Assembly: GCA_934725855.1 (NCBI GenBank)
Contig: CAKVCL010000013.1
Span: 23,240-87,239 of the forward strand
DNA length: 64,000 bases
Direction: 5' to 3'
Origin: an uncultured Cellulosilyticum sp.
GTDB taxonomy: Bacteria > Bacillota > Clostridia > Lachnospirales > Cellulosilyticaceae
Below, one piece after another: positions 26,266 to 35,269 of this stretch; positions within the stretch are counted from its first letter, which is position 1; the number at the start of each line of letters is the position of its first letter. The position numbers were made by a program, and so were the translations under genes. The notes beneath the pieces were generated by a model. That model was given only the letters and a program-made list of their open reading frames with translations. It ran no database searches and was not told the DNA's origin.

Positions 26266-29200
26266 TTAAGATTCTTGCGTTGCAGCAGCTTCTTCATAAG
26301 CTTCTTGCATAGTTTTAAACACTCTGGAGGAAGCATTTAAATTTTTAAAAGCTGTTGCCATCATGAGCTTAATACGATTCAGCTGATTAACATGAGAAGA
26401 ACCAGGATCATAATCTACGGTCGCTACATTGGCAAGTGGATAAAGACGCCTTACTTCTTTTACAATGCCTTTTCCAGTGACATGGTTTGGCAAGCAGCCA
26501 AATGGTTGCATGCACACGACGTTATTCACCTCATCTTCAATCAAGCTCACAATTTCAGCAGTTAAGAACCATCCTTCACCCATTTGATGTCCAAGTGATA
26601 AAACATGGCTTGCACGTTCGGCTAAATGAGCAATATCATGAGGTGGTGTAAAGCGCTTGCTTTTAGCTAATGCCTCACAAATTGGCTGGCGTTTCTTATT
26701 TAAATACCAAATAATCGCATCAGCACCTAATAGTCCCTTAAGTGGTTTATTCAGTACATGATATTTAAATTTCGCATTATAGGCACAATAGAAGAAGAAA
26801 TCCATTAAATCTGGCATAACGGCTTCTCCACCTTCAGCCTCAATCGTTTCAACCACTTCATTGTTGGCATATGGATGGAACTTAACCAAAATCTCTCCAA
26901 CTAATCCAACTTTAGGTTTTTGCACCTCATTAAGTGGGATGGTGTCAAACTCATGAACGAGCTTCATAACATTCTTTTTAAAGTCTTTCCGACTGCCTGA
27001 TAAAATATTTTCTTTTCCAATCTGGCACCATTTTTGATAAAGTGCCTCAATAGAACTCGGTTCTTTTTCATAAGGGCGCGTGCGATAAAGTACACGCATT
27101 AATAAGTCACCATATAAAAGTGCCATCACTGCTCGGTTAATGAGTTCTGGCGTAATTTGAACCCCAGGATGGTTTTCTAGGCCTTGTGCACTCAGTGAAA
27201 TAACTGGCACATACCCCATTCCACTATCATTTAATGCTTTTCTTAAAAAGCTAATATAGTTAGAAGCACGACAGCCTCCACCTGTTTGCGTAATAATAAG
27301 TGCGGCTTGATGCGAGTCAACATCAGGGCTTTTAAGCGCCCTAAGCATCTGGCCAATTACGATAATAGCAGGGTAACAAGCATCGTTATTTACATATTTG
27401 AGGCCTTCTTCTACATCTTCAGGGCAAACCTTCTCTAACATTTTTACGCGATAACCACTCGCAGTAAAAGCAGGCTCTAAAAATTGGAATTGTATCGGTG
27501 CCATTTGTGGGGCAATGATCGTATAATTTCTTCGCATTTCCTTGGTAAAGATAATCGGTGCTTTGGCTTCTTTTTTCGTGACATTCTTACTAACTTTTCG
27601 TCTTTCTTCAATCGCCGCTTTTAAGGAACGAATACGAATTTTAATCGCTCCAAGATTAGCGCCTTCATCTATTTTAATCAGGGTATAGATTTTGCCTCCC
27701 CCTTCAAGAATTTCTTGAACCTGGTCCGCTGTGACGGCATCTAATCCACAACCAAATGATGTCATTTGCATCAGCTCTAAATTAGGCTGTGACTTCACAA
27801 AGTAAGCTGCTCGATACAAACGATTATGATAAGCCCATTGATCGAGTACACGAATCGGTCTTTCAATCTGGGCAAGATGCGCTACCGAATCCTCCGTTAA
27901 GACTGCCATGCCTTCCCCTGTAATGATTTCCGTCAGGCCATGATTGATTTCAGGATCTAAATGATAAGGTCTACCACTGACTACAATGCCTTCCAAATTA
28001 TTTGCCTTTAAATAAGCTAAAGTTTCTTCACCTTTTTTTGCGATATCCTCTTTAAAAGCTTTTTGTTCCTGATAAGCAGCTTCTACCGCTTCCTTAATTT
28101 CATTTTTGGCAAGTTCAAAAGAAGCTAGGGCTTTCACAAGTGCCTTAACTACACTTTTAGGTTCATCTAGATTTAAAAATGGATAAACAAACTGAACTTG
28201 GTTTTCCTTAAGCTCATCCATATTTTTAGCAATCACTTCTGGATAAGAGGAGACAATCGGACAATTATAATGATTATCACTTGACTGATCCTCTATATGT
28301 TCATAAGGAATGCAAGGATAAAATATAAATTTAACCCCTTTCTCAATTAAGTCCACAATATGACCATGCGTGATTTTTCCTGGATAACATACGGATTCTG
28401 AAGGAATCGTAGCAATCCCCTTTTCGTAGATTTTTTTATTAGAACGCCCTGATAATTGAACACTAAAGCCTAATTTTGTGAAAAAAGTATGCCAAAATGG
28501 ATAATTTTCATAGAGATTCAAAACTCTTGGAATCCCTACGACTCCTCTTGGTGCCTTATCCGCTTCAAGAGATTCATAAGCAAATACGCGTTCATATTTA
28601 TAGTGATAAAGGTTTGGTAAATTATTTTTCTTTACCGTATTGCCTAATGGTTTTTCACAACGGTTGCCATAAATAAAACGTCTGCCATCATTTAAAGTAT
28701 TGACAGTCAGTAAACATTTGTTTTCACACCCTTTGCAACGTGTTGGTGTTTTTTTAATCTCTAAGGCAAGAAGGGCTTCTTTATTTAAGAGTTCATGCGC
28801 TCTACTTCCTTCACGTTCTTTTGCAATCAGAGCTGCCCCATAGGCTCCCATTAATCCTGCAATATCTGGTCTTACGACTTCTCTGCCAAGTACCAATTCC
28901 ATGGCACGTAGAACAGCTTCATTATAAAAGGTTCCTCCTTGTACCACGACATCCCCTACAATATCATCTGTACTACGTAACTTAATGACTTTATATAAAG
29001 CATTCTTAATGACGGAATAAGAAAGTCCCGCTGAAATATCTCCAATTGCAGCGCCTTCTTTTTGGGCTTCTTTTACTTTTGAGTTCATAAATACCGTACA
29101 TCTTGTTCCAAGATCGACAGGGTTTTTAGCAAGTAGGGCTTCCTCGCTAAAGGCTTGCACATCCATGCTTAACGAACCACTCAGCATTTCTATAAATGAA

Positions 29201-30546
29201 CCACAACCTGAAGAACACGCTTCATTTAATATAACGGATTGCACGACCCCATCATGGATTTTGATACATTTCATATCTTGTCCACCAATATCCAAAATAA
29301 AGCTGACCTTTCTAGCAAAAGCTTTTGCACCTGTATAATGCGCAATGGTTTCTACTTCTCCATGTGCGACTTTAAATGTATTTTGAATGAGTGCTTCACC
29401 ATACCCTGTCACACAAGAATTTACGATTTCAATTTCTTTAGGTAACTGGTCATATAACACAATAAGCTGCTCAGACACTAATTTAAGTGGGTCACCCTTG
29501 TTGCTTCCATAGAAAGAATACAAAAGCTCGCCTTGTTCACTTATAAGTGCCATTTTAGTGGTGGTAGAGCCTGCATCAATGCCGAGATAGGCTTTTCCTT
29601 TATAATCCTTTAAAGTGCTCTTTTTCACTTGATGCCTAGCGTGTCTTGCTCTAAATGCTTTTAGCTCTTTGTCATTTTCAAATAATGGGGCAAGTGTTTG
29701 CGCTGCGCCAAAATCACGCGTCATATGTGCTAAATCATCCATCATCTTTTCCAAGCTTACCACAGGTTCATTTTGAGCCAATAAAGAAGCACCTAATGCC
29801 ACAAAAAGCTCTGGTTTATCAGGAATGACAATTTCATGTGGCTTAAGCTTTAATGTCTCAATAAAACGCTGTCTAAGCTCTGATAAAAAGTGAAGTGGTC
29901 CTCCTAAAAAAGCAACTTTTCCTTTAATTGGTTTTCCACAAGCTAATACACTAATCGTCTGATTGACCACCGCCTGAAAAATAGAAGCCGCTATATCTTC
30001 TTTGGCAACCCCTTCATTAATCAGTGGTTGAACATCCGTTTTCGCAAAAACACCACATCTCGCTGCAATTGGATAAATCACATGATGACTTTTTGCTAAT
30101 TCATTTAAACCCATGGCATCGGTTTCTAATAAGGTTGCCATCTGATCAATAAAGGCACCTGTTCCTCCAGCACATGAGCTATTCATTCGTTGCTCTAAGC
30201 TGCTTCCAAAATAAGTAATCTTACTATCTTCGCCACCTAATTCTATGGCCACATTAACATCTTCTATGTATCTTTGTACCGCTTCTGTACAAGCAATCAC
30301 TTCTTGTATAAACTTAAGCCCCAGCACCAAAGCAATCTCCATTGCCCCAGAACCAGTAATAGCTATTTTTACCTTAACTTCACCCAGAGCTTTTAAGCTT
30401 TCTTTTAACATCCGTTCCAAAGTCGTTTTTACATCTGAATAATGTCTTTCATAACGGGAATAAACAATATCAAAGTTCTGATTTAAATAAACGAGTTTGA
30501 TCGTAGTGGACCCTACATCAATCCCCAATGTCAATTCTGTATTCAT
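26266..30546 (-). CDS. Giant 2-hydroxyacyl-CoA dehydratase activase-related fusion (BcrAD/BadFG + DUF2229)
   Basis: This 1426-residue protein fuses two ASKHA ATPase domains of the BcrAD/BadFG family (starts at about 5 and 318: GIDVGSTTIK and GIDAGSTTTK) with a DUF2229-type region and a C-terminal HgdB-like part. Each ATPase half has the Cys motif of activases (SSCAGGTGAF at 123; ACSSGCGSF in the second half), which in HgdC ligates a bridging [4Fe-4S] cluster. A further cluster-like CKGCENKC sits near 600. Related activases fire one electron into dehydratases, but the huge fused form is widespread in anaerobes with no proven substrate. It is monocistronic, with AAAGGAG before ATG 30546. Likely oxygen-sensitive. 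Confidence 0.9.
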   Translation of the reverse strand: MNTELTLGIDVGSTTIKLVYLNQNFDIVYSRYERHYSDVKTTLERMLKESLKALGEVKVKIAITGSGAMEIALVLGLKFIQEVIACTEAVQRYIEDVNVAIELGGEDSKITYFGSSLEQRMNSSCAGGTGAFIDQMATLLETDAMGLNELAKSHHVIYPIAARCGVFAKTDVQPLINEGVAKEDIAASIFQAVVNQTISVLACGKPIKGKVAFLGGPLHFLSELRQRFIETLKLKPHEIVIPDKPELFVALGASLLAQNEPVVSLEKMMDDLAHMTRDFGAAQTLAPLFENDKELKAFRARHARHQVKKSTLKDYKGKAYLGIDAGSTTTKMALISEQGELLYSFYGSNKGDPLKLVSEQLIVLYDQLPKEIEIVNSCVTGYGEALIQNTFKVAHGEVETIAHYTGAKAFARKVSFILDIGGQDMKCIKIHDGVVQSVILNEACSSGCGSFIEMLSGSLSMDVQAFSEEALLAKNPVDLGTRCTVFMNSKVKEAQKEGAAIGDISAGLSYSVIKNALYKVIKLRSTDDIVGDVVVQGGTFYNEAVLRAMELVLGREVVRPDIAGLMGAYGAALIAKEREGSRAHELLNKEALLALEIKKTPTRCKGCENKCLLTVNTLNDGRRFIYGNRCEKPLGNTVKKNNLPNLYHYKYERVFAYESLEADKAPRGVVGIPRVLNLYENYPFWHTFFTKLGFSVQLSGRSNKKIYEKGIATIPSESVCYPGKITHGHIVDLIEKGVKFIFYPCIPYEHIEDQSSDNHYNCPIVSSYPEVIAKNMDELKENQVQFVYPFLNLDEPKSVVKALVKALASFELAKNEIKEAVEAAYQEQKAFKEDIAKKGEETLAYLKANNLEGIVVSGRPYHLDPEINHGLTEIITGEGMAVLTEDSVAHLAQIERPIRVLDQWAYHNRLYRAAYFVKSQPNLELMQMTSFGCGLDAVTADQVQEILEGGGKIYTLIKIDEGANLGAIKIRIRSLKAAIEERRKVSKNVTKKEAKAPIIFTKEMRRNYTIIAPQMAPIQFQFLEPAFTASGYRVKMLEKVCPEDVEEGLKYVNNDACYPAIIVIGQMLRALKSPDVDSHQAALIITQTGGGCRASNYISFLRKALNDSGMGYVPVISLSAQGLENHPGVQITPELINRAVMALLYGDLLMRVLYRTRPYEKEPSSIEALYQKWCQIGKENILSGSRKDFKKNVMKLVHEFDTIPLNEVQKPKVGLVGEILVKFHPYANNEVVETIEAEGGEAVMPDLMDFFFYCAYNAKFKYHVLNKPLKGLLGADAIIWYLNKKRQPICEALAKSKRFTPPHDIAHLAERASHVLSLGHQMGEGWFLTAEIVSLIEDEVNNVVCMQPFGCLPNHVTGKGIVKEVRRLYPLANVATVDYDPGSSHVNQLNRIKLMMATAFKNLNASSRVFKTMQEAYEEAAATQES

Positions 30547-30688
30547 AGCTTACTCCTTTACATTTACTCTCTATTTTCTTATTATATCAACATTTTCTAT
30601 TATATAACATTTTACCAAATTATTTAACACCTAATCTAATGATAATTCTTTTCACTCTAAAAGACTTAGCTTGAGAAATTTTCTAAAA

Positions 30689-30723
30689 AAATAGACGATA
30701 CCCATAAAAGGTACCATCTATTT
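30689..30723 (-). terminator. valS terminator
   Basis: On the minus strand AAATAGATGGTACC pairs with GGTATCGTCTATTT (14 bp including two G-U) and is followed by T6. The G-U pairs work only on this strand, confirming direction. Confidence 0.85.
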
Positions 30724-30731
30724 CTTAATTT

Positions 30732-33374
30732 TTATTTACTTAATGCAGCAAGGCGTTCAACAACCCCAGCAAGCATGGTTTCATATTTTTCTTTTTTAGC
30801 TTTTTCTTCTTCTAAAAGATGACTAGGTGCTTTGGCTACGAAACCTTCATTAGAAAGTTTTTTATTCACACGCTCCACTTCACTTTCAAGCTTCGCTTTT
30901 TCTTTATTCAATCGTTCAATTTCTTTTTCAATATCCACAAGTTCAGCAAATGGAATATATACGGTTGCATTTGGAATCACAACAGATACGGCATCACTAT
31001 CGATACCAGCCATATCTTTTTGTATGACTACTTCTGAAGCATAACCAAGAACAGCAAAGAAGACTTTACCATTTTCAAACGTACGTGCTACTTTTTCATC
31101 TTCTGTTACAACAAATACTTTTGCTTTTCTTGAAGGTGGTACATTCATTTCACTACGTAAGTTACGAATGTTACGTACTGCTTCTTTAATTAAACTGATT
31201 TCTTCCTCTTCGGCTTTAAAGTTCCATTCTTCTTTAAAGGTTGGCCAGCTAGAAAGCATAATCGTTTCTTCGCTATCTTGAAGTCCAAGGAAGATTTCTT
31301 CTGTAATAAATGGCATATAAGGGTGAAGCATTTTAAGAATTTGAATCATCACCATTCTCAATGTGTATAATGCAGCTGGTCTTGTTACATCTTCTTTATT
31401 GTAAAGACGTGGCTTAACCATTTCGATATACCAGTCACAGAATTCTTCCCAAGCAAAGTCATAAAGTTTTTGAACCGCTACGCCTAAATCGTATTTATCC
31501 ATATTATCTGTCACTTCTTTAGCAAGTGTATTCACTTTAGAAAGAATCCACTTATCTGCTGGTGTAAGCGCATCGTTTGTTACAGTAAGGTTGATATCTT
31601 CTCCCTCGTAGTTCATCATGATGAAACGTGCTGCATTCCATAATTTGTTACCAAAGTTACGATTTGCTTCTACTCTTTCATAGTAGAAACGCATATCATT
31701 ACCAGGTGCATTACCGGTTACAAGTGTCAATCTTAATGCATCAGCACCGTATTTTTCAATCACTTCAAGTGGATCAACCCCATTACCTAATGACTTACTC
31801 ATTTTACGTCCATCAGCTGCACGAACAAGACCGTGGAAAAGAACGTCTTTAAATGGAATTTCACCCATTTGTTCGAGTCCTGAGAAAATCATACGAATTA
31901 CCCAGAAGAAAATAATATCGTATCCCGTTACAAGAACGCTTGTTGGATAGAAATGTTTCAGTTCTTCTGTATTTTCTGGCCAACCTAATGTAGAAAATGG
32001 CCATAGTGCTGAACTAAACCATGTATCAAGTGTGTCTGGATCTTGTTCGAAATGAGATTTGCCGCATTTTGGACAAACGGTTGGCATTTCTCTAGAAATA
32101 ACAATTTCGCCACAATCTTGGCAGTAGTAAGCTGGAATTCTATGCCCCCACCATAGTTGACGTGAAATACACCAATCACGAATGTTTTCAAGCCAGTTGT
32201 AATAGATTTTTTCCATACGTTTTGGTACAAGATTAATTTCACCTTTTTTAACGGCTTCAATAGCTGGCTTAGCCATTTCTTCCATTTTAACAAACCATTG
32301 TGCTTTTACCATAGGTTCAACTACACATTTACAACGGTCATGTGTGCCTACGTTATGTGTATGAGGTTCTACCTTGATCAGAAAACCGGCTTCATCCAAA
32401 TCAGCTACTAATGCTTTTCTTGCCTCATAGCGATCCATCCCTGCATATTTACCGCAAAGGTCATTCATCGTTCCATCATCATTCATCACACAGATTTCTG
32501 GAAGGTTATGACGTTTACCCACTTCAAAGTCGTTAGGGTCATGAGCAGGTGTAATTTTTACTACCCCTGTTCCAAATTCTTGATCGACATAGTCATCTGC
32601 CACAATAGGAATTTCTCTATCAAACAATGGAATGCGAACCATTTTGCCAATTAAGTGTTTGTATCTCTCATCGTTAGGATTAACAGCTACGGCTGTATCC
32701 CCGATCATGGTTTCTGGTCTTGTCGTTGCAAGATTTAAATACTCATCTGTCCCAACAATTGGGTATCTTAAGTGCCAGAAATGTCCTTCCTTTTCTTGGT
32801 ATTCTACCTCTGCATCAGAAATAGATGTTTTACATACAGGACACCAGTTAATGATTCTTGACCCACGATAGATGTACCCTTTTTCATAAAGTCTAATAAA
32901 TACTTCTTGAACAGCCTCAGAGCAGCCTTCATCCATCGTAAAACGTTCTCTATCCCAATCACATGATGAACCCATTTTCTTAAGTTGTTCAACGATACGT
33001 CCACCGTATTGTTTTTTCCAATCCCAAACATGCTCTAAGAATTTCTCTCTACCGATTTCTTCTTTTGTCACACCTTCTTTAGCAAGCTTCTCAACAACCT
33101 TAACTTCCGTAGCGATACTTGCATGGTCTGTTCCTGGTACCCAAAGTGCATTGTACCCTTGCATACGTTTATAACGTGTTAAAATATCTTGCAGTGTATT
33201 ATCTAATGCATGCCCCATGTGTAATTGTCCTGTGATATTAGGTGGTGGCATAACGATTGTAAATGGTTTTTTACTCTTATCTACTTCTGCATGAAAATAA
33301 CCCTTTTCCATCCATGTATGATACAGACGTTCTTCAACTGTACTTGGATCATATACTTTTTCTAATTGTTTCAC
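30732..33374 (-). CDS. valS: Valyl-tRNA synthetase
   Basis: ValS charges tRNA-Val. The 880-residue class Ia synthetase has the HIGH-type motif in PPPNITGQLHMGHALDNT (HMGH at 52-55), the KMSKS loop (GRKMSKSLGNGVDP), the editing CP1 domain with TTRPETMIGDTAVAVNP, zinc-ribbon cysteines (WCPVCKTS; YYCQDCGEIV with CPKCGK) and the C-terminal coiled-coil arm (from about 815). The first codon is GTG, preceded by GAGGAGGAAC. It lies 72 bp after a small membrane-protein gene, and both are downstream of a valine-type T-box, so expression should rise when tRNA-Val is uncharged. Confidence 0.98.
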   Translation of the reverse strand: MKQLEKVYDPSTVEERLYHTWMEKGYFHAEVDKSKKPFTIVMPPPNITGQLHMGHALDNTLQDILTRYKRMQGYNALWVPGTDHASIATEVKVVEKLAKEGVTKEEIGREKFLEHVWDWKKQYGGRIVEQLKKMGSSCDWDRERFTMDEGCSEAVQEVFIRLYEKGYIYRGSRIINWCPVCKTSISDAEVEYQEKEGHFWHLRYPIVGTDEYLNLATTRPETMIGDTAVAVNPNDERYKHLIGKMVRIPLFDREIPIVADDYVDQEFGTGVVKITPAHDPNDFEVGKRHNLPEICVMNDDGTMNDLCGKYAGMDRYEARKALVADLDEAGFLIKVEPHTHNVGTHDRCKCVVEPMVKAQWFVKMEEMAKPAIEAVKKGEINLVPKRMEKIYYNWLENIRDWCISRQLWWGHRIPAYYCQDCGEIVISREMPTVCPKCGKSHFEQDPDTLDTWFSSALWPFSTLGWPENTEELKHFYPTSVLVTGYDIIFFWVIRMIFSGLEQMGEIPFKDVLFHGLVRAADGRKMSKSLGNGVDPLEVIEKYGADALRLTLVTGNAPGNDMRFYYERVEANRNFGNKLWNAARFIMMNYEGEDINLTVTNDALTPADKWILSKVNTLAKEVTDNMDKYDLGVAVQKLYDFAWEEFCDWYIEMVKPRLYNKEDVTRPAALYTLRMVMIQILKMLHPYMPFITEEIFLGLQDSEETIMLSSWPTFKEEWNFKAEEEEISLIKEAVRNIRNLRSEMNVPPSRKAKVFVVTEDEKVARTFENGKVFFAVLGYASEVVIQKDMAGIDSDAVSVVIPNATVYIPFAELVDIEKEIERLNKEKAKLESEVERVNKKLSNEGFVAKAPSHLLEEEKAKKEKYETMLAGVVERLAALSK

Positions 33375-33446
33375 TTTTGTTCCTCCTCTATTTGTTTTTT
33401 TGCGCTTTAAGTACCTTTTTAACTTACTTAAGAAATCTTATAAGCC

Positions 33447-33659
33447 TTAGCCTGCAAAATTTCCCATTGCCAAAAAAGCAAGTCCAATAACGGCTACAAC
33501 TATGCCCGCGAGTTTAACGGCAATGACTGCTCCACTGGTTAAAAGACGCATTTCTCTTTCATCTTCTGGACTTAATTTTGTTTTTCCTTTTACAATACGC
33601 TTTGCAAAAAAGAAAACCATTATGCCAATACATAATAAAACAAATCCAATAAGCTGCAT
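33447..33659 (-). CDS. Small two-helix membrane protein in the T-box/valS operon
   Basis: The 70-residue product has two hydrophobic helices (about residues 2-18 and 44-66) joined by a charged loop (KRIVKGKTKLSPEDEREMR). ATG 33659 has an AAAAAGGAG site upstream. It begins 27 nt after the T-box terminator T-run and ends 72 bp before valS with no terminator between, so it is the first gene of the T-box-controlled transcript. I do not recognise the family. The coding character (balanced hydrophobic helices, good ribosome site) supports a real gene. Confidence 0.75.
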   Translation of the reverse strand: MQLIGFVLLCIGIMVFFFAKRIVKGKTKLSPEDEREMRLLTSGAVIAVKLAGIVVAVIGLAFLAMGNFAG

Positions 33660-33685
33660 CTTTTTTCTCCTTTTTACTGAAATTT

Positions 33686-33945
33686 AAAAAAGCTGCTTCG
33701 CCCAACCTAAGGACGAAACAGCTCGTGGTACCACCTTAATTCTCTATAATAAATGATTATAAAGCACTCTAAACGCTTTAACGGGCTTAACCGCTTTTCT
33801 CTACTTTGTTCAAGAAAAGTGCTCCAAAGCTACCTTCTAGTGCTCTTTTTGTAAGAAGACTCTCAGCTTATAATCCTCTCTCTCTAAACTTAAGTGACAC
33901 TATACTCCTCTTTTTCATCGCATCAATATTTTTCTATTTTAGATT
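33686..33945 (-). ncRNA. T-box leader, probably valine-specific
   Basis: The minus-strand transcript carries the invariant T-box sequence AAGGTGGTACCACG (33737-33724). After it comes a terminator stem, AGCTGTTTCGTCC paired with GGGCGAAGCAGCT (33686-33723), and a T run. Stem I is recognisable: AGTA then TAGTG on the 5' side pair with CACTA then GAA on the 3' side, forming the specifier-loop frame. AGAGAGAGAGG and GCTGAGAG lie in the distal part. Directly after GAA comes G-GTA-G, so the specifier is probably GTA (Val) at 33833-33831. This fits valS downstream. Confidence 0.92.
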
Positions 33946-34002
33946 TTATGCAAAGTGGAGAAATTTGTCAAGACCTATATCCCTCTTTTTCATTGCATCT
34001 AT
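33900..34002. repeat. Imperfect tandem duplication of the T-box 5' end
   Basis: About 27 bp at 33900-33927 and 33975-34002 match closely; the shared core is CCTCTTTTTCAT (33907-33918 and 33982-33993), followed by CGCATCAAT versus TGCATCTAT. The offset is 75 bp, matching the 76-bp offset of the two promoters. Confidence 0.7.
33943..33971 (-). promoter_or_regulatory. Promoter of the T-box leader (proximal)
   Basis: On the minus strand TTGACA (33966-33971), 17 nt and TAAAAT (33943-33948) lie directly before the T-box leader. Confidence 0.8.
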
Positions 34003-34018
34003 GATTTAATTAGTCATA

Positions 34019-34047
34019 ATATTATGCTATGGTTTGCACTTTGTCAA
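34019..34047 (-). promoter_or_regulatory. Second, upstream promoter copy before the T-box
   Basis: On the minus strand TTGACA (34042-34047), 17 nt and TAATAT (34019-34024) lie 76 bp upstream of the first promoter and overlap the end of the preceding gene, whose stop codon is within the -10. It has the same geometry as the proximal promoter and looks duplicated. Confidence 0.65.
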
Positions 34048-35152
34048 GCCTATTTTCACCAGAATAATTTTTTAAACAAGCTTCTATTTCTTCTCGCAGT
34101 TCTTCATCGGTAGCCATCATAGAAAGCTCCTTCCAAAGTTCTGTTTCATAAGCATCTAATGCTTCAAGCTGCTCCTCTGTTTTTTCACGGTCTTCATCAA
34201 GACGCTTCATTTCATTGAGCTTCTTAGGTTGCAAGATCCAATCGGCCAAGTCCCCAATATCTTCCAGTAAAATGTCTTTTTGATGTAAAATATTTAAGAT
34301 ATCTTCCTCAATTTCATTTAGTGCATCATTCATTTGAAGGTAAATACGCTCGTTATTTTTATTTTTTAAGTAACGATTATAATAAAGTTCTAACTTTGCG
34401 ACACTATCCACGCCTAATTTATGGTATTGGTAGTCCAGATATTGTGTTTGATGAAAAAGCTTAATTTTAGACTTATTTAAATATTTAACGGCTTTTTGCT
34501 GTAAAATCCCATTAATTTTAATTTCTTTTTCTAATTTTTCTTTAGTCAACACTAAAATGACAATAAAAGCAAGCATCACCGCAACTATGCCAGATAAAAC
34601 AAACCATATTCTCTCTCTAAGTACCTGTAAAAAAATAAAAGAAACCAATAAACAAATACTCAAAAAAACAACTACCACAAAACTTATGACCTTTAAAAAG
34701 CTATAACCACTAATGAGTGTTTCTCTTTCTTCTTCTAGCTCACTGCGTTCTTCCTGTAAATAGAAAATGTGGCTTTCCGTTTCACGGCGTCTTTTTTCTG
34801 CGACTTGCATTTCCTTAATGAGGTCAGGAAGTTCCTCCTCATATTTGCTAAGGCGCAATAAGGCCGCATTAGTACTAATGAGTCTTCCTTTTAAATTCTG
34901 CTTCTTTTCTTCAATGCCCTTTGCTTTTTGAGCCAGTGCATTAATCTGCGCAACGGCATCAGGATCTAGATTTTCATATTGCTTATGGGCTTCTTGTTTG
35001 ATATTTAATTCATCTATGTAATGTTTGATACGCTGTTTTTTTATAGCCAGCTCTTCTAGTTCATTAAAGAGGTCTTGTACGCTACTAGGATTAACACGTT
35101 TGGCTGCATTTTTCCCAAATAAAGATTTAAATAGTTCTTTGATTCTGCTCAC
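34022..35152 (-). CDS. Coiled-coil membrane protein of unknown function
   Basis: The 376-residue product has no family I recognise. Residues about 20-140 form a charged coiled coil (ELEELAIKKQRIKHYIDEL; LQEERSELEEERETL), followed by two adjacent membrane helices (about 150-172 and 180-200), and a second long charged helical region to the C-terminus. Both coiled-coil arms would face the same side, probably the cytoplasm. The first codon is GTG, preceded by AGAGGAAAA. No partner gene is evident; the S1-domain gene upstream has its own terminator. The gene ends inside the distal promoter of the valS T-box. Confidence 0.65.
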   Translation of the reverse strand: MSRIKELFKSLFGKNAAKRVNPSSVQDLFNELEELAIKKQRIKHYIDELNIKQEAHKQYENLDPDAVAQINALAQKAKGIEEKKQNLKGRLISTNAALLRLSKYEEELPDLIKEMQVAEKRRRETESHIFYLQEERSELEEERETLISGYSFLKVISFVVVVFLSICLLVSFIFLQVLRERIWFVLSGIVAVMLAFIVILVLTKEKLEKEIKINGILQQKAVKYLNKSKIKLFHQTQYLDYQYHKLGVDSVAKLELYYNRYLKNKNNERIYLQMNDALNEIEEDILNILHQKDILLEDIGDLADWILQPKKLNEMKRLDEDREKTEEQLEALDAYETELWKELSMMATDEELREEIEACLKNYSGENRLDKVQTIA

Positions 35153-35231
35153 ATTTTTTCCTCTATTTCTCTCATTTTTTCATTTTGGCGTATAAGCTCA
35201 AGTAAGCATTTACATGCCTTACTTCACTCAT

Positions 35232-35260
35232 AAAAAAATCCCCTCCATAAAGAGAGGGGG
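35232..35260 (-). terminator. Terminator of the S1-domain gene
   Basis: CCCCTC / GAGGGG with an 8-nt loop is followed by ATTTTTTTA on the minus strand, just past the stop codon at 35270. Confidence 0.85.
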
Positions 35261-35269
35261 TTCATTGAT

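Noticed and set aside
33806..34009. Open frame on the plus strand across the T-box region
   Set aside because: It is the complement of the T-box leader and promoters; composition and absence of a ribosome site argue against coding.
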